DNA from: Cyclaneusma minus
Lineage: Eukaryota > Ascomycota > Leotiomycetes > Marthamycetales > Marthamycetaceae
Reading direction: 5' to 3'
Length of the DNA stretch: 64,000 nt
Assembly (NCBI GenBank): GCA_037179335.1
Contig: JAKZHN010000025.1
Coordinates: 248,001-312,000, forward strand
Shown: one piece after another, positions 46,601 through 59,887 of the stretch
Numbering within the stretch: position 1 is the first letter of the stretch
Layout of the letters: the number at the start of each line of letters is the position of its first letter
The notes under the pieces: generated by a model
Database searches by the model: none
Told to the model about the DNA's origin: nothing
Seen by the model: only the letters and a program-made list of their open reading frames with translations
Program-made: the position numbers and the translations under genes

Positions 46601-49600
46601 AGCAAATAATATTAAGAATATATAAAATGCTTAGTTTGCTATAATAAAGCTAATTTGTTTTTAATATAAGCAATTTAAATTAGATTAAATTATAAATTAA
46701 ATATAATTTATATAATATTAGGCTTATTAGCTTAATTTTATAATTTTAAAGCTTATAATTTAGCAAAGTATTTAGTATTATTTTGCTGAATTGTTTTATA
46801 TAATGCCTGTATTTTTTTGACAAGCGCGTTTTAATTTCTTTTAATTTTTTTTAATTTTAATTTCCGGAAATAAAATATTATTAATTTTTTTAATGGTAAT
46901 TGCAAAGATTTAAATTTTTAATTATTTTACAAAATAAATATAATATTGAAATATATTAATTGAAATTATATAAATTTAAATTAGCTTTGGTATTATATAA
47001 TGGCTAAAAATCCAATTTGGATTGATTTTTAAAGATTTTAGCAAAGCCGTAAGCGAAATGTGTTTTAGAGATAATAAATTCTTTATTTTTTTAAAATAAA
47101 TATTATTATGCTTAATTTTTAAAAATAATTGTATTATTATTGATATCATTTGGTTTCCAGCTATATTATAATTTTTAAAATAAAAATTGATTTAAAAAAA
47201 AGCAATATTAATTATGATTCAGCTGAAATGCGTTATTTGGCTTCTGGTAAATAATAGTTATTTATTAAAATTGAAAATGGTATTTGTTTTGGCTTGATAT
47301 TTAAAATATTTTTTTAAAATTTAGGAAACGGTTTTGTAAAAGCTTTTTTATAAAAATAATAGTATAAAAAATGGATTTCGTTTATAGCATTATTAATAAT
47401 TATTGTTTATAATTTTATTTATTTTTTATTAAAAGTTATATTATAATAGCCTAAATTAATAATTATAATTAATATTAAATTTTGCTAATAGTGTTTTATA
47501 TATAATTTAAAATAAAAAATATAAACAATTAATTCAGAAATATAATTCTTAAAGGCTAAAATAAAAATTAAGCAAAAGAGCTTTATAGGCTTAAAACTTT
47601 TACATTTAATAAATTGCATAGCGATTTTGTAATTAATAAATCTTTTAATATTAGTTTTTAAATTTATTAGAACTTGAATAATTAAAAATAATATTATATT
47701 AAAAATAAGAGGTAAAGTAAAGGAATTTATAATTATAATAAATTAGTTAAAAGAATTAATAATAAAAATAAAAATTAAATAAATTAGATTACTAGGGGCA
47801 ATTTTACTAATAATTAAGTTTTTTTTTGAATATTTATATTGATTATGGTTTTTGCTAATTCGGCGTTCTGTATTTTCGCGGCATTAATTTTAATATTATT
47901 TTTATTGGCCAATTTATTAATTTTGCCGTTTATTTTATAATTTATAGCATGGTTAATAATGCGCTTTAAATTAATGCAAAGCTTTAATATATAATTTTAT
48001 TTGCTATAATTGTAATATTTTAAATTGCAATTAATAATAATATTAAATAGGGCGGAAAATATGCTTTAATTTCCAGGCTTGGAATTTGGTAATAAATTGC
48101 GGGTGCGGCTGTTTTTTCGGGGTTTAAAATATAGAATTTTAAAAACCGCGATATAAATTTTGAAAATAAAGGCTGCTATTTTACAGAGTTTATATTATAG
48201 CTATATATTATTTCTGGCTATTTTCTAATATTGGATAGCGGTTTTAATTAGGGTTTTTAAATAAAACTTTATAATAAGAAATTGGAGCTTTATATTAATT
48301 TTGCATTAAAATTAACTAATTAGTATTTTATTTATTATATTTAAATAAATTGCTAATATTTAAAAAGTAGCGTAAAATACATTAAAATTGGCCTTGCTTT
48401 AATATAAAAAATGGAATTTATTATATTTTTTAAAATTGTATTTAAAATTGCTATAAAAGTTTTTACATATTTTATATAGCTTTTTTAAAATATTAATATA
48501 AAGCTTTAAACTATGATATTTAAAACAAAAGCTGCATTTGCTTAATTGCAATAGTTTTAAAATTATTTTAGGCCAGGGCAATTTTGCTAAATTTATTGGG
48601 AAAGCATTAGCTATTGGCTTTAAATTTATTTTAAATTAAAATAAATAGAATATAAATGCAAAAATACCGCTAAAAGCAGGTAATAAAAAGTTGCGCTTAA
48701 TATGGCAAGGATTAAATTTAAATTAAATTAGCGGAAGCAAAATTAATTTCTTGGCTGGAAATGGTAATTTTAATTAATTTTAAATTAAAAAAGATTGGTT
48801 TATTTTATTTTTCAAATATATTTAAAAACGAGTAATTTAATTAATTAGGTTTTTTATTAGAAGTTCTATATTATGCAATTTGTTTTTATATATTTAAAAT
48901 TTGTTTTTAATATTATTTAGCTTGCAAAAGGCTTTATTTTTAGTTGTTTTAATATTTTTATATTTAATTAAAATATTTATAAGCTTATTTTAAAGCTTGC
49001 CGGTAACTTTTTTTTAAAAATGTTTTATAATAATTTACAATGCTTATTATATTATCTATTTTTAGCGTTAAATAATTGCGCTTTTATTTAATATTGCACA
49101 TTTTTTTAAAAAAATATTAAAAAAAACTAAATTTAAATATTGGTTTTCAGCTTTATAAATTAAAAAACGCATTGCAAATTATTATTAAAAGAGGTAAAAA
49201 CAATCTTGTCCTTTTTTTAATTTTAACGGGCTTTGCGGAGTTTTTAAAGCTAAAAGGAAATTTTATATACTATTTAGTTTTAAATAAAAAAGCTATATTA
49301 TTACTTTTATTAATTGTATAATTGCTGGCTTTTAAAGGCTAAATTATTTTAATTATATTAAAAGTTAAAATTGCGCGATTGGCGCAAATATAAGGAAATT
49401 GGAATTGGAAATACTTTTTAAAATACATTAAAAAAAACCAATTTAAACCGTTTTAAAGCTGCAATTTATAGGATTAAAATCGAGCCAAAAAAATTATAAA
49501 AAAATTATAAAGGGGCGAATAAAAAGCTTAAAAATGCGCAAGGCAGGACCTAAATTTAAAAAAATATTAATAGTGGCAAAAAAATATATATAAAGCTTTA

Positions 49601-49606
49601 TTTAAA
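43690..49606. other. Internal region of the gypsy element, no intact ORF
   Basis: Extremely AT-rich, dominated by TTTAAT/ATTAAA words. The longest open frame is about 60 codons (45,237-45,419) and has no meaning. Only the reverse-transcriptase core can be recognised. Confidence 0.8.
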
Positions 49607-49808
49607 TATTACGGAAATATAAAAAAGCTTATATAAAATTGATATTTAAATATAAATAAAATAAATAAAGCTAAAAAGCTAAAAGAGATAGGGGTTTGGC
49701 TCTTTTAAATAATTGGCAGGATTTCCGGCCGGTTATTTAAAGCGCTAGCGTATAAATAAATAGCTGCGGAGAAACCTTTTTCCGAAAGGGGCCCGAAGCC
49801 CCGTAATA
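49607..49808 (-). repeat. Right LTR (5' LTR of the element)
   Basis: 202 bp from TATTACGGAA to CCCCGTAATA. Compared base by base with the left LTR, nearly every difference in the first 60 bp is C-to-T or G-to-A in this copy; I noted one clear transversion. Confidence 0.9.
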
Positions 49809-50250
49809 ATTTACTCAATTATTCAAGACTTATTAAATGCCCTTGGAAGCTCCACCGATAACGCATGCATTTTTATCTACTTTAGGATATATAAAAAGCA
49901 ATTTACCGTTTTTTACGGCGGGACTCTATATATATACGGCTATATAAAAGATGCCAATAGCTATAAGGATAATATAGTCATTATCAGGCACACAATCTTT
50001 TTAAAAGACGCAGGTTCTCTCGACGCAAATGCAATATTGCAAATAATATCCTATTATTTTAAATTCTATAATATAATAGTAACCAATAAATACGGCTTTA
50101 AAGCTTAAGCTATTGCGTATATCCAGCTCGTTTATTTCTTTTTGCCGAATTATACTAATTAAATATATATATTTAGCCTTGATACCAATTTCGATTATAT
50201 AAGTTTTTATAAATGCTTTATTATTAGCTATATAATTTAAATCGTTATAT
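49809..50250 (+). pseudogene. Methylesterase part 2: RIP-mutated middle of the gene between two transposons
   Basis: Open from the insertion point for 98 codons to TAA 50,106-50,108. Key matches to the family are LNALGSSTDNACIFIY, GGTLYIYGYIKDANSY (family LTIYG.T.D.SSY), DAGSLDANA, YFKFYNIIVTNKYG (family FKLYNINVANTYG) and AxAIAY. After a possible intron a further stretch SLDTNFDYISFYKCF resembles the FYGC segment of the family. The frame has isoleucine where the family has Thr, Ala or Val (ACx, GCx, GTx to ATx). An antisense frame of 93 codons (50,001-50,282) is a shadow. Confidence 0.85.
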
Positions 50251-50276
50251 ACGGAAAAAAGGAAATAGTAATTAAA

Positions 50277-50427
50277 AATCAATATATTACAAGGTATAGC
50301 CAGCGAAGCTAGCTATTTTAGCGCTAAAAAAGCTTTTAAACAAAGCCTATATAATTAGCGGTATATAATTTCTATTTCGAATAGCGGCTTTTAAGCTGAA
50401 ATAGCTAATTTAATTGGCTAAAATTAT
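50277..50427 (+). repeat. Repeat C, left copy
   Basis: About 150 bp from AATCAATATATTACAAGGTA to the AATTGGCTA region; matches 57,128-57,270 with mostly transition differences. It may start with a TGTTACAAGG-type LTR end (TATTACAAGG after RIP). Confidence 0.75.
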
Positions 50428-50499
50428 ATAATTCAATTAGAATTATATAAAGCGGAAAAAACAATTATAATTAATCGCGATTTTTATTTCAAAACTATA

Positions 50500-50672
50500 A
50501 AGATTTTAAATTAGCATTATAAAAATTTCTTATAATTGAATAAAATTGCAGCTTTATATTTCTAATTATATTAATTAAATAAATTTCTAATTAATAGCCA
50601 ATTTTACTAAATTACATAATGCGGATTAATTGCCTTTTTTATTATATATTAATATAATATATAATTTAAATT
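50500..50672 (+). repeat. Repeat A, left copy
   Basis: Contains TTTCTTATAATTGAATAAAA and TTTTTATTATATA...TAATTTAAATT; matches about 56,931-57,108. Confidence 0.7.
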
Positions 50673-50689
50673 ATTATGCAATTTAAATC

Positions 50690-50950
50690 GTTTATTATAA
50701 TAGTTAAAAATAAATTGGCAAATAAAGGTGCATTATATATATTTTTTAGCTATAAAGCATAGCCGCTGCCTTTTTTAAAATAAAAATAGCAGCAATTAAA
50801 TATTATGCATTAAAAGCCTTATTTAGCTTTTTTAATAAATAATGCTTATTTTTTGCGCATTTTTAATATATATATTTTATAAAATATTTGCAAGGCGCCT
50901 TTTTTAGCCTTATATAATTTTTTTATAGCTTTGGGCTTTAAAGCTTTTAA
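50690..50950 (+). repeat. Repeat B, left copy
   Basis: Contains AATATTATGCATTAAAAGCC, TAGCTTTTTTAATAAATAAT and GCAAGGCGCC; matches about 56,680-56,940. Confidence 0.75.
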
Positions 50951-53900
50951 ATACGAATTTTTGCTTTTTAATAATTTAATATTTAGTTTTGATTATTAAT
51001 TTCGGCTTTTTATTTTAGTTATATAAATTGGTAGGCTTTTATTAATTTACTATTATTAATAGTTATTTTTAAATTTATTATTATCTAATTTTTAAAGCTT
51101 TAATTTTAATATATAGTCTATATTATTTATTATTAAATTAATTTCAGGCTTTTATTTAATTTTTTTTATTATTTTTATTTTTTTGTATTAAGATTTATTG
51201 GGATTTTATTATTTTTATTGGCCTGCATATATTTTTCCCGCTTCCGCGCATGCTTCTTTTGCAAATGCCGGAAAATTAATATAGCGGTGGCGGCGGCTTG
51301 TTTCGAATAATTGGTTTTAGGGTTTTTCTAACTCTTTGCCTTTTTTTTAATACGCGCATTATGCGTTTTTTGCAATAATAATATATTAATTTTTGGTTGC
51401 GTTTTTAATTTTTTTTAAAAATTTTTGATGTCTTTTTATATAGCAATTATATTAAGCCTTATTAAGGCTTTATTTATATAAAGTAGGCTGTTTAATTTTT
51501 ATTAAATATTTTTATTATTATTGCCTTTATAAGGGGTTTTTAATATACGCCTTTTTGGCGGCGGCTTATTTTAAGCCTTATATAATAGAGATTTTATTTA
51601 TAATTATAATAATGGTGCTAAATTTGCGGTTTTACTACAAAATTTAAATTGCATTTTTACCAAGCCTATATTTGCATTTTAAATTTGCATTTGCATTTGC
51701 TATATATAAAGCTTTTATTTAAACCCTTTTTGCAAAACTTTTAATATTTATAATTAGGCCGCAAATAATTTTAAATACAATTATTATTGCAATAATTATA
51801 AGCCCCTTTATTATATAATAAGCCTTTTTTTTGCCAATTAATTTATTAATTTATAAAGTTTTATTATTTAAATTCTTTTATTTAATATAATTTATAATGC
51901 TTTTATATCTTACTGCTATTGCTATATTAAAATTTAAGACTTTTTTAAAAATTAATATATCAATTATAATAATAAATTAATTTAATTAAAAAATAATATA
52001 AAAGCTGCCGGGATTATTTTTTGCTTTAAAATTTATATTTTTTTAAAATATAAAATATATAATATATTTCAAAATATTATAGCTGCAATAATAGCCTTAA
52101 TTAAAATTATTCTTGCAATTTATATTTCAATTTATATAGCAATTAATATTTAATAATATTTAATATTCTTTTTTAGTCTTTTATGAATATTTAATTAAAA
52201 TATAAATAAATTATAATTTTGTTTTAATAATGTTTTACTTAATATATAAAACATAATTGGGGTTTTAATAATATAATATAAAATATAAAAATTATAAATT
52301 TAATATATGCAAATTAGAATTTAAAAATATTATAAAGTGTTTAATTTTACTAATCGGGTTTATTTTATATAATTTTTAATTATGTATTTTATAATTTTTA
52401 ATTAAATTGAATTTATTGCCTAATTTTTAATTTTTTAATTTAATTTAAAATATAAAACAATAATTAAATTTATATTTTTATATGTTAAAAACTTTTGTTT
52501 TTGCTTTGATTTAATATTGTATATAATTTAATATTTTTTATTTAAATACAAGGCTAGAACTGGCTTTTTGGGTTTTTTTTTAAATTTGCGCTTTTTTTAT
52601 AATGTTTTTATTATTATTATAATTGAGTTTTAATATTTTTTTAAGAAATTTATTTAAAATTATTGGGATATTTTTAAGGTGTTTTTAGGCTAATATTTAA
52701 TTTTAATTTTGGCTTTAGCCTTTTTAATATATATAAAATATAAGCTAATTTTTTTTATTTTTTTTATATATTATAATCTTTTTAATTTGTTATTTTTTTT
52801 ATTTTTTTTTAAAGTTTTAAAATACAATTTATATATATTATTTTAAAATATTTTAGCAAATTTTAAAAACCTAATATAAAAAATATTATATAATTCTTTT
52901 AATTAAAATTTAAATGGGAATTTTAAATAGTACATTTAGGCTTTTATTATTTTAATAATAAAAAAGGGATTTATATTTTTCTTTTATTAGCGTTTTAGCT
53001 TTAAACCGTATATTTTTAATAAATAAAAAGGTCCAGTGTTTTGATTTAAATTTCTAATTTTATGCTTTTTTATATAAGAATTTATTATTATTAAAATAAT
53101 ATTATATATTTTATTTATATATTATAATTTTAATATGCTTATAATAAAATTGTATAATAAAGTTGTATAATAAAATTGTATAATAAATATATTTATAATT
53201 TATTGGCTAAAAATAAAAGTTATAGCTAATTATAAAATATATATTACCAAATTTTATTTTATATTTTTGTTTTTATATTTAATTAATAATATTTATAATA
53301 AGATAAAATTAATATTTAATTTATTTTAAAAAAGCTTATTAATTTAGTATTATAATAAATATATAAAAATTTATTATATAATATAAATTGGCTTTATATT
53401 TTTATTATTTTTTTAAATTTTAAAAATAATTATAAAGATTATTTTAATTATTTCGGCTTTTAAACTTTTACTTAAAAGTTTTTATTTATAATACATCTTT
53501 TTATTATAAAGCCTAAAAACAAATTTTTATTTGTTTTAAATTTATATTTCCTTTTTTTTATAAAACAAAATATTTTTATTATTTTTTAAATACGGCTTTT
53601 ATATATTTATTATAGTTATTAAAAGTCTTTAAATAAATTAAAATATTATTAAAATAAATTCTTAAAATAATAATTAAAAGATTTTTAAGCATTATATTTA
53701 TATAAGCTTAACATATAACGATTATATTTATTAATTTAAATAATATTACCAAATATTTAAAATAGCTATATTTTATATAAAATACTTTTATCTTTTTCTA
53801 TATATAAAAATTTTATAATATACATTTTTAAAATTTAGCTTAATAAGAATTTTGGATTTTTTTAATTTAGCCTAAAATTTATTAATTAAAACAAATAATC

Positions 53901-56679
53901 AATAATTTTTGATAATAATATTATTTAATTTTTTATAATTAATATATAAATATAAGCTGTCATTTCTTTTAAATCTAAATAATATAAAGATTTTCGCTAG
54001 GCTTTTTAATTTGCAAATCCAGTTTTTTATTAGCTCATTATTAAAATATTTGTTTAATATAATTAGCTATTTTTAAAATAGCTTATAAATAAATTAATAA
54101 AATAAATTTATTTCAATTTTTATAATATAATTTTAATTAAAGTATATAAATAATATACCAGCTTTTATTATATTAAAAATATTTTTAAATACCTTAATCT
54201 TTTTAATTTTTTTAATTTTGATTTTATATTTTAATTTTAATTTTAATTTTAATTTTAATTTTAATTTTAATTTCAATTTTATTGCATATGTTTTGCGGGT
54301 ATTTTTAATGCTTAATAGTTTATAGCTTTAAAATTATATTAAAATTTTATTGAATTTTATTAAAACTTTAAAAGTTTATTTAATACGCATATAATTTGAT
54401 TTTTATTTAAATTTATAGCATTTTTATAACAAATGGCTTTTTATTTAGTTTGCTAAATATTACTTTATATAATTTAATAATATAGTTTTAGCTTTTGTAT
54501 ATAAAATATTTTATATATAATAATTCCTTATTTATTATATTTAAAATATAAATTATTGCATTGAGCTTTTTTAATTTATTTAGTTTATTTTAAGCGATAA
54601 TATTATATTTAATTTAATATTTATAAATAAAGCTAATTTTAGCCTAATCATAATATTTATTTTTTGGTTATTTAAGCTAAAATATATTTAAAAGCAAATT
54701 ATATAAATACGCAAATACCTTATATACTTTAACGCTTTGGTTTTTTATATTATTTTTATTATTAAAAATTTTAATAAAATTTTTATAGCATTATTTAATC
54801 TTTATTTTATTTTTGTTAAAAAAGCAAATTTATAAATATTATATATAGATATTAATTTATTTTTATTGTTTTTCTAAATATTAAGAATATAATACTTTTA
54901 TTTAATTTATTATTAATAAAGGCAAAAACGGGAATTATATTTTAAATATTAATTGCAATTTAGTAATTAATTATTATATGCTTTTACCCTATAAAAAATT
55001 ATTAAATTAAGCAATTATTGGCAATTTTTTTGTATTATTATATTTATATTTATAATTTATAAAATTAAAAATTTTATTTATAGCTTTTATAAAAGGATTT
55101 TAATTATATTTATTTTAATGATAATTATTATAATTTTAATTATAATTAAAAACATTTTTATACAACTAACGTTTTTTTTATAATTACTAAAGCTATTATT
55201 ATTTAAAATATATTTTTTATCATTAGGCTATTTATATTTGCAAGCTTTATATTTAAACTTTTGGCAATTTTAATTTTTTATTTGTTTTATAAATATAATT
55301 AAATAAATTACAATTATTAAAATTATAATTAAAATATAAAAAAAGCTAATATTAATTTCAATTACGCTATTAATTTTTATTTTAATAATAGCCGTTTTTC
55401 TTTTTATAATTGGGCTAATATTAAATTTCTGCATGATTTTTTAAAATTTTATATAAATTTTATAATTTATTATAATTATCATAATGCTTTTTTAAATTAT
55501 TTATATTAAATATATTTTTAGCTTTAAATTAAAAATTAAATTTATTTTTGCGCTTAATGTTTCCAATTATATTAAATATATATTCTATATTAATTTATAA
55601 TTAATTTCTTTATCAAAAAATAAATTTTTATTTAGTATTATTATAAAATTTAAAAATAAACTAATTCTTAAAAAATATAAAAAATAAACTTTTTATGTAA
55701 AAAAGCAAGATTGTTATTTTATAATAAAAGTTTTTTTAAGCTTTTTTGGCAAATTAATTTAATATATATAATATATAATATTATTTTATATTTATTATAT
55801 TTAAGTTTAAATTTTTAAATTCTTTTTATAATTCTTTTTTTAATTTATAATTTATTTAATAATATTGCTATATAATATATATATATAATTTTAAATATAA
55901 TTAAAGCGCAATAAATATAAATTATATTATTGTTTTTAAAAAAATTAAAACTATATATTAAAATAATTTTATAAGCAATTAAATTATTTATGATATTTAT
56001 ATATATTATATATATTATATAGCTTAATATTTAATATATAGAAATTTTTAAATATAGAGTTTTTTTGGCAGTTAATTGCTTATTATTGGAATTTAAACCA
56101 AATAGGCTATATTTGCAAATAAAAATTATAATTTTAATTTGCAATTTTATAAGTTCTTTTTAGCTTTAAGTTTTTAAATAATTTATTAAACAGCCGTAAA
56201 ATTATCGAAATTTAAATTTGCTTAATTTTAAATTAAATTAGGTATAAAAGCAAAATCTTAATTAATTTTGCTTTTATATCATATATTTGTATTTTTAATT
56301 AAAGCATTTTAATTATAAGCTTGCCTAAGCTAATTTATATTAATAAATTGGCTATTTGTCTAAAAAAAACTTTCAAATAATTTTTAATTTAAAGCAAAAA
56401 AGCTTTTAAGCTATTTTTAATTATTAAAATTAGCAGCGCTTTTATTAGTATTATTAATAAATATATTATTGCTTTTATTAAATATGGTTTTTTAGTTTGG
56501 TGTATAAATTTTATTGGTATTGCTATTAATATTAGGCTTTTTTAAAATTAAATAAAACTGGTTTTTAAAGCTTCTAATTAAATTTTTGCAAATAAAATTA
56601 TTGCTAAATTTGCAATTAATAAATTAAATAATTATTATTTTATTAAATTATTGCCTGTTAAAATAAAAGCAGCTATTTT

Positions 56680-56940
56680 ATTATAATAATAAAAAATAAA
56701 TTAATAAATAAAAATATATTGTATATATTTTTCAATTATAAAAAATAATTATTGCCTTTTTTAAATAGAAATAACAATATTTAAATATTATATATTAAAA
56801 GTCTTGCTTAGCTTTTTTAATAAGCAATGCTTATTTTTTATATATTTTTAGCGCATATACTTTATAAAATATCCGCAAGGCGCTTTTTTTAGCCCTATAT
56901 AATATAATTGCAATTTTTGTTTTAAAGCTTTAAAGCTTTT
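56680..56940 (+). repeat. Repeat B, right copy
   Basis: Same orientation as 50,690-50,950; shares TAGCTTTTTTAATAAGCAAT and GCAAGGCGCTTTTTTTAGCC. Confidence 0.75.
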
Positions 56941-57108
56941 AAAGCTGGTATTGCAAATATTTCTTATAATTTAATAAAATTGCAATTTTATATCGCTAGC
57001 TATATTGGCTAAATAGATCCCTGGCCAATAGCTAGTTTTATCAAATTGTATAATGCAAATTAGCTGCCCTTTTTATTATATACCAATATTATATATAATT
57101 TAAATTGT
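56931..57108 (+). repeat. Repeat A, right copy
   Basis: Same orientation as 50,500-50,672; here it follows B instead of preceding it and keeps more C (for example AGATCCCTGGCCAATAGC). Confidence 0.7.
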
Positions 57109-57127
57109 TATATATATATATATATAT

Positions 57128-57270
57128 AATCAATATATTACAAAGTATAATTAGCAAAGCTGGCTATTTTAATGCTAAAAAAGCTTTTAAGCAAAATTTA
57201 TATAATTAGCGGTATAATCGTTATTTTAAACAGCGGCTTTTAAATTAAAATAGCTAGCTTAACCGGCCAA
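57128..57270 (+). repeat. Repeat C, right copy
   Basis: AATCAATATATTACAAAGTA through AGCTAGCTTAACCGGCC; homologous to 50,277-50,427. Confidence 0.75.
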
Positions 57271-59887
57271 ATCCAAATAAAGCATTAAAAACTATACTTA
57301 AAAAAAATCAATTGCCAAAAATAATTGTTTTTATTGTTTTTATTTAAAAAAACAAAAAGCAATTTATAAAAAACCAAAGGCTTAATTAGAACCAGGATTT
57401 TAAATTGTAGTTATAATAGCGCTTTATTGCATTAAAGCTTTAGCAGCCTATATATTAAATTTCAGGCTTTGGTATTCCTATATTAATTGTATAAAAAGCG
57501 GTTTTTTTATAAATATTATGATTAATAAATTCCTTTATTTAAAAACGCTAGAAAAGCAAAAGCGGCTTTTAATTATAAAAATATAATAATCGTAATTATA
57601 AATTTTAATCAAATAATAGAAACATAATATATAAAAAAACTGGAAATCAAATAAAAAAATAGCGCAAAAAATAGCAATTGGGTATATTTTAAAACCAATT
57701 GCTGCAAAAACCACGCTAATTTTTTAATATCTTTTATTGGCTTTGCTATTAAAAAAATAAAAACAGCGTATTTACTATTATTAAAAAATACTATATATTA
57801 GCGCTGCATTTTTTACTTTTTGAAAATTTTACTAATTTTTAATATAAAATGACTTTTTAATTATTAATTTTTTAATTTTAAATATTTCTGCCTATTTAAT
57901 TTTTAATATACTATTAAATATAAATTTATTAAATAAAAAAATTAAGAATTAAATTAGAAAACTAATTAGCGCAAATACTAAGATAAAATTAATTATATTT
58001 CATAATATATTAAATTCTAAGCTAAAGGCTTTATTTGTTTTTAATTATTTTATAAATAATATATTTTTTCCATAGCAAATTTAATTAAAAAAAATAACAA
58101 AATAAAAAAAATTTATAAGCGAATAATATAAACGTATTTAATTATAAAAATCGCAATTTAGAAAAAATCGGAATTTAGCAATTTATCCTTTTATTTAAAG
58201 CTATTAGTTTTGCAAAAATAAATTTATTTTACCAATAGTAAAAAAATGGCTAAATAAGGTTTAAAGCCCTTTATTATATAAAAGCATTTCCAGAAGCGCT
58301 AATAGTTTTAATATTTTTCAAAAATATTAATAGCCAAGCTATAAAACAAATATAGCAAATGCAAAAGCTTAAAAAATAGTTTTTTTATTATTTTGATAAT
58401 TATTAGTAATTGTATAAATTTATTAATAAAAGCATTAATTAGCAATAGCTATATAATTAAATTTTAATAAAATATTTGCTAAACCATTAAAAAATCCAAT
58501 TAAATAAATAAATTTTAATTTAATATTTAAAAAGCTTGTTAAAATTAGCAATTAATAAAGCATTAAATGCTAATTAGCATTCTTTAAAATATATTTTGAT
58601 AAAATATATTATGCTATAAAAATTTTTATATAAATAATAATAATAATTTCTTGCCAATTAGCGCTTCAAATTTAAAATACTATTAAAATTGCTTAATTTT
58701 CAAAAATATTAATATTTAGCAAATTTTTTTTAAATTGCAAAAGCAATAATAAATTGCAAAAATGCATAAAATTAGAAAAAAAAAGTATAATTCTTTTAGC
58801 GGCATTTGAAAGAAAAAAATAATAAAAAAAGTGCTAAGGCCGGCGCCAAAAGCATTGCTAAAAAACTAAATTTATATGCAATTTCTATTATTAAAACTCT
58901 TGGTGCTATTAAATTTAAAAAATTATTTTAGCCATTAAAATAAATTATTTTTAATATTTTTTAAAGTGCAATAGCAAGCGTTAGCCAATTTCTTATTTAA
59001 AAAAAACGGAATAAAGGTTTAAAATCTCTAATAATAAAAATAATTAATATTAAAAGCAAGGGCGCAAAATGAAAAATTCCTAATTAAAATTTCCGCATTA
59101 CATTATATATTCTTTTGGCTATAATAGCGAAAATAATTTTTAGCATTTAATATTGCTCTGGTAGAAAAATTAAAAAAATTATAATTATAATATTAATTAT
59201 TAATTTTAAAATTTTAAAGCTATATAAAATATAATATAGCTTTTTTTCTATTATAAAAATTAAAAGAGAAATTAAAAAAAAACACTAAAATATTATTATT
59301 TAAATAATAAAAGGCGGCGGGGCCAAAAAACCATAATTTAAAAATCCATTCCCAAGCTTCCGCAAATAAATTAAAAATAAATAAAGCGGTAGCAAAATTG
59401 AAATATATATATATATTCATTATATATAAAGCTAAAAAGCCATTAATAAAAAAACGGCTATTAGAATTATATAAAAACTATTTTTTATATTTTATTTAAT
59501 TAATATACAATTATATTTTGCTTTAATTATTGCTTTTAAAATCTTTTAAAAAATAATATAAAAATTATATTAATTTTCTTATAATATAATAATTAATTAA
59601 AAAATTCGGAAAAGAATTGGTTTTTAACCATTTATATTTTAAAAAAAAATTAAATGCTAAGCCTAGCGGGAAAAATATAAAAAAAAAATCCGGTAATATT
59701 TTTTTCATTTAGCTGAAGGCCAAATTAATTTAGATTTCTTTATTAAAAGTCTCGAAAGCCAATGTAGCTAAATAAAGGTTTTTTATAAAACTATATTATT
59801 TCGACGGGAAGTCTATGTCCCACGACGGGAGCTTCAAGCCAACAACAAGTCTCGGATTCGACAGCACCATATTAGCAGCCTAGCCAA

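Larger units (their letters stand above)
43488..49808 (-). mobile_element. Ty3/gypsy LTR retrotransposon, RIP-degraded (6,321 bp)
   Basis: Two direct LTRs of exactly 202 bp bound the element. Coding direction is minus: reverse-transcriptase motifs are readable at 46,550-46,600 (KKPNSGFRFYINYKRFN, family KKxxGxRFCVDYRxLN), 46,409-46,450 (AFYQIRLAMPKDKK) and about 46,300-46,375 (IPFKFYNK..AIFQQFINNIL, family MPFGLTNAPATFQ). Spacing of about 33 residues between the first two is right for this family. A purine stretch CGAGAAAATGG touches the left LTR on the minus strand, the expected polypurine tract of a minus-strand element. Flanks ACTT (43,484-43,487) and ATTT (49,809-49,812) are a 4-bp target duplication with one C-to-T change. 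All frames are broken by stops. Confidence 0.9.
50251..59800. mobile_element. Second AT-rich, RIP-degraded repeat block (about 9.5 kb)
   Basis: Base composition equals the gypsy element and no ORF survives. Three repeat blocks occur twice, but in order C-A-B on the left and B-A-C on the right, all in direct orientation. A single LTR pair cannot explain this. Fewer mutated spots survive near 51,220-51,320. A GC-normal boundary lies sharply at about 59,800. Probably nested or rearranged elements; class unknown. Confidence 0.7.

Noticed and set aside
50001..50282. Minus-strand ORF of 93 codons in the island
   Set aside because: It is antisense to the methylesterase middle segment, which has clear family motifs on the plus strand.
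43540..59800. AT-rich block as a mitochondrial DNA insertion
   Set aside because: It has LTRs, gypsy reverse-transcriptase motifs and strand-symmetric C-to-T/G-to-A differences between repeats; no mitochondrial gene is readable.
43540..59800. AT-rich block as a centromere
   Set aside because: It interrupts one gene precisely at a target duplication, so it is explained by insertion; no centromere-specific feature can be seen from sequence.
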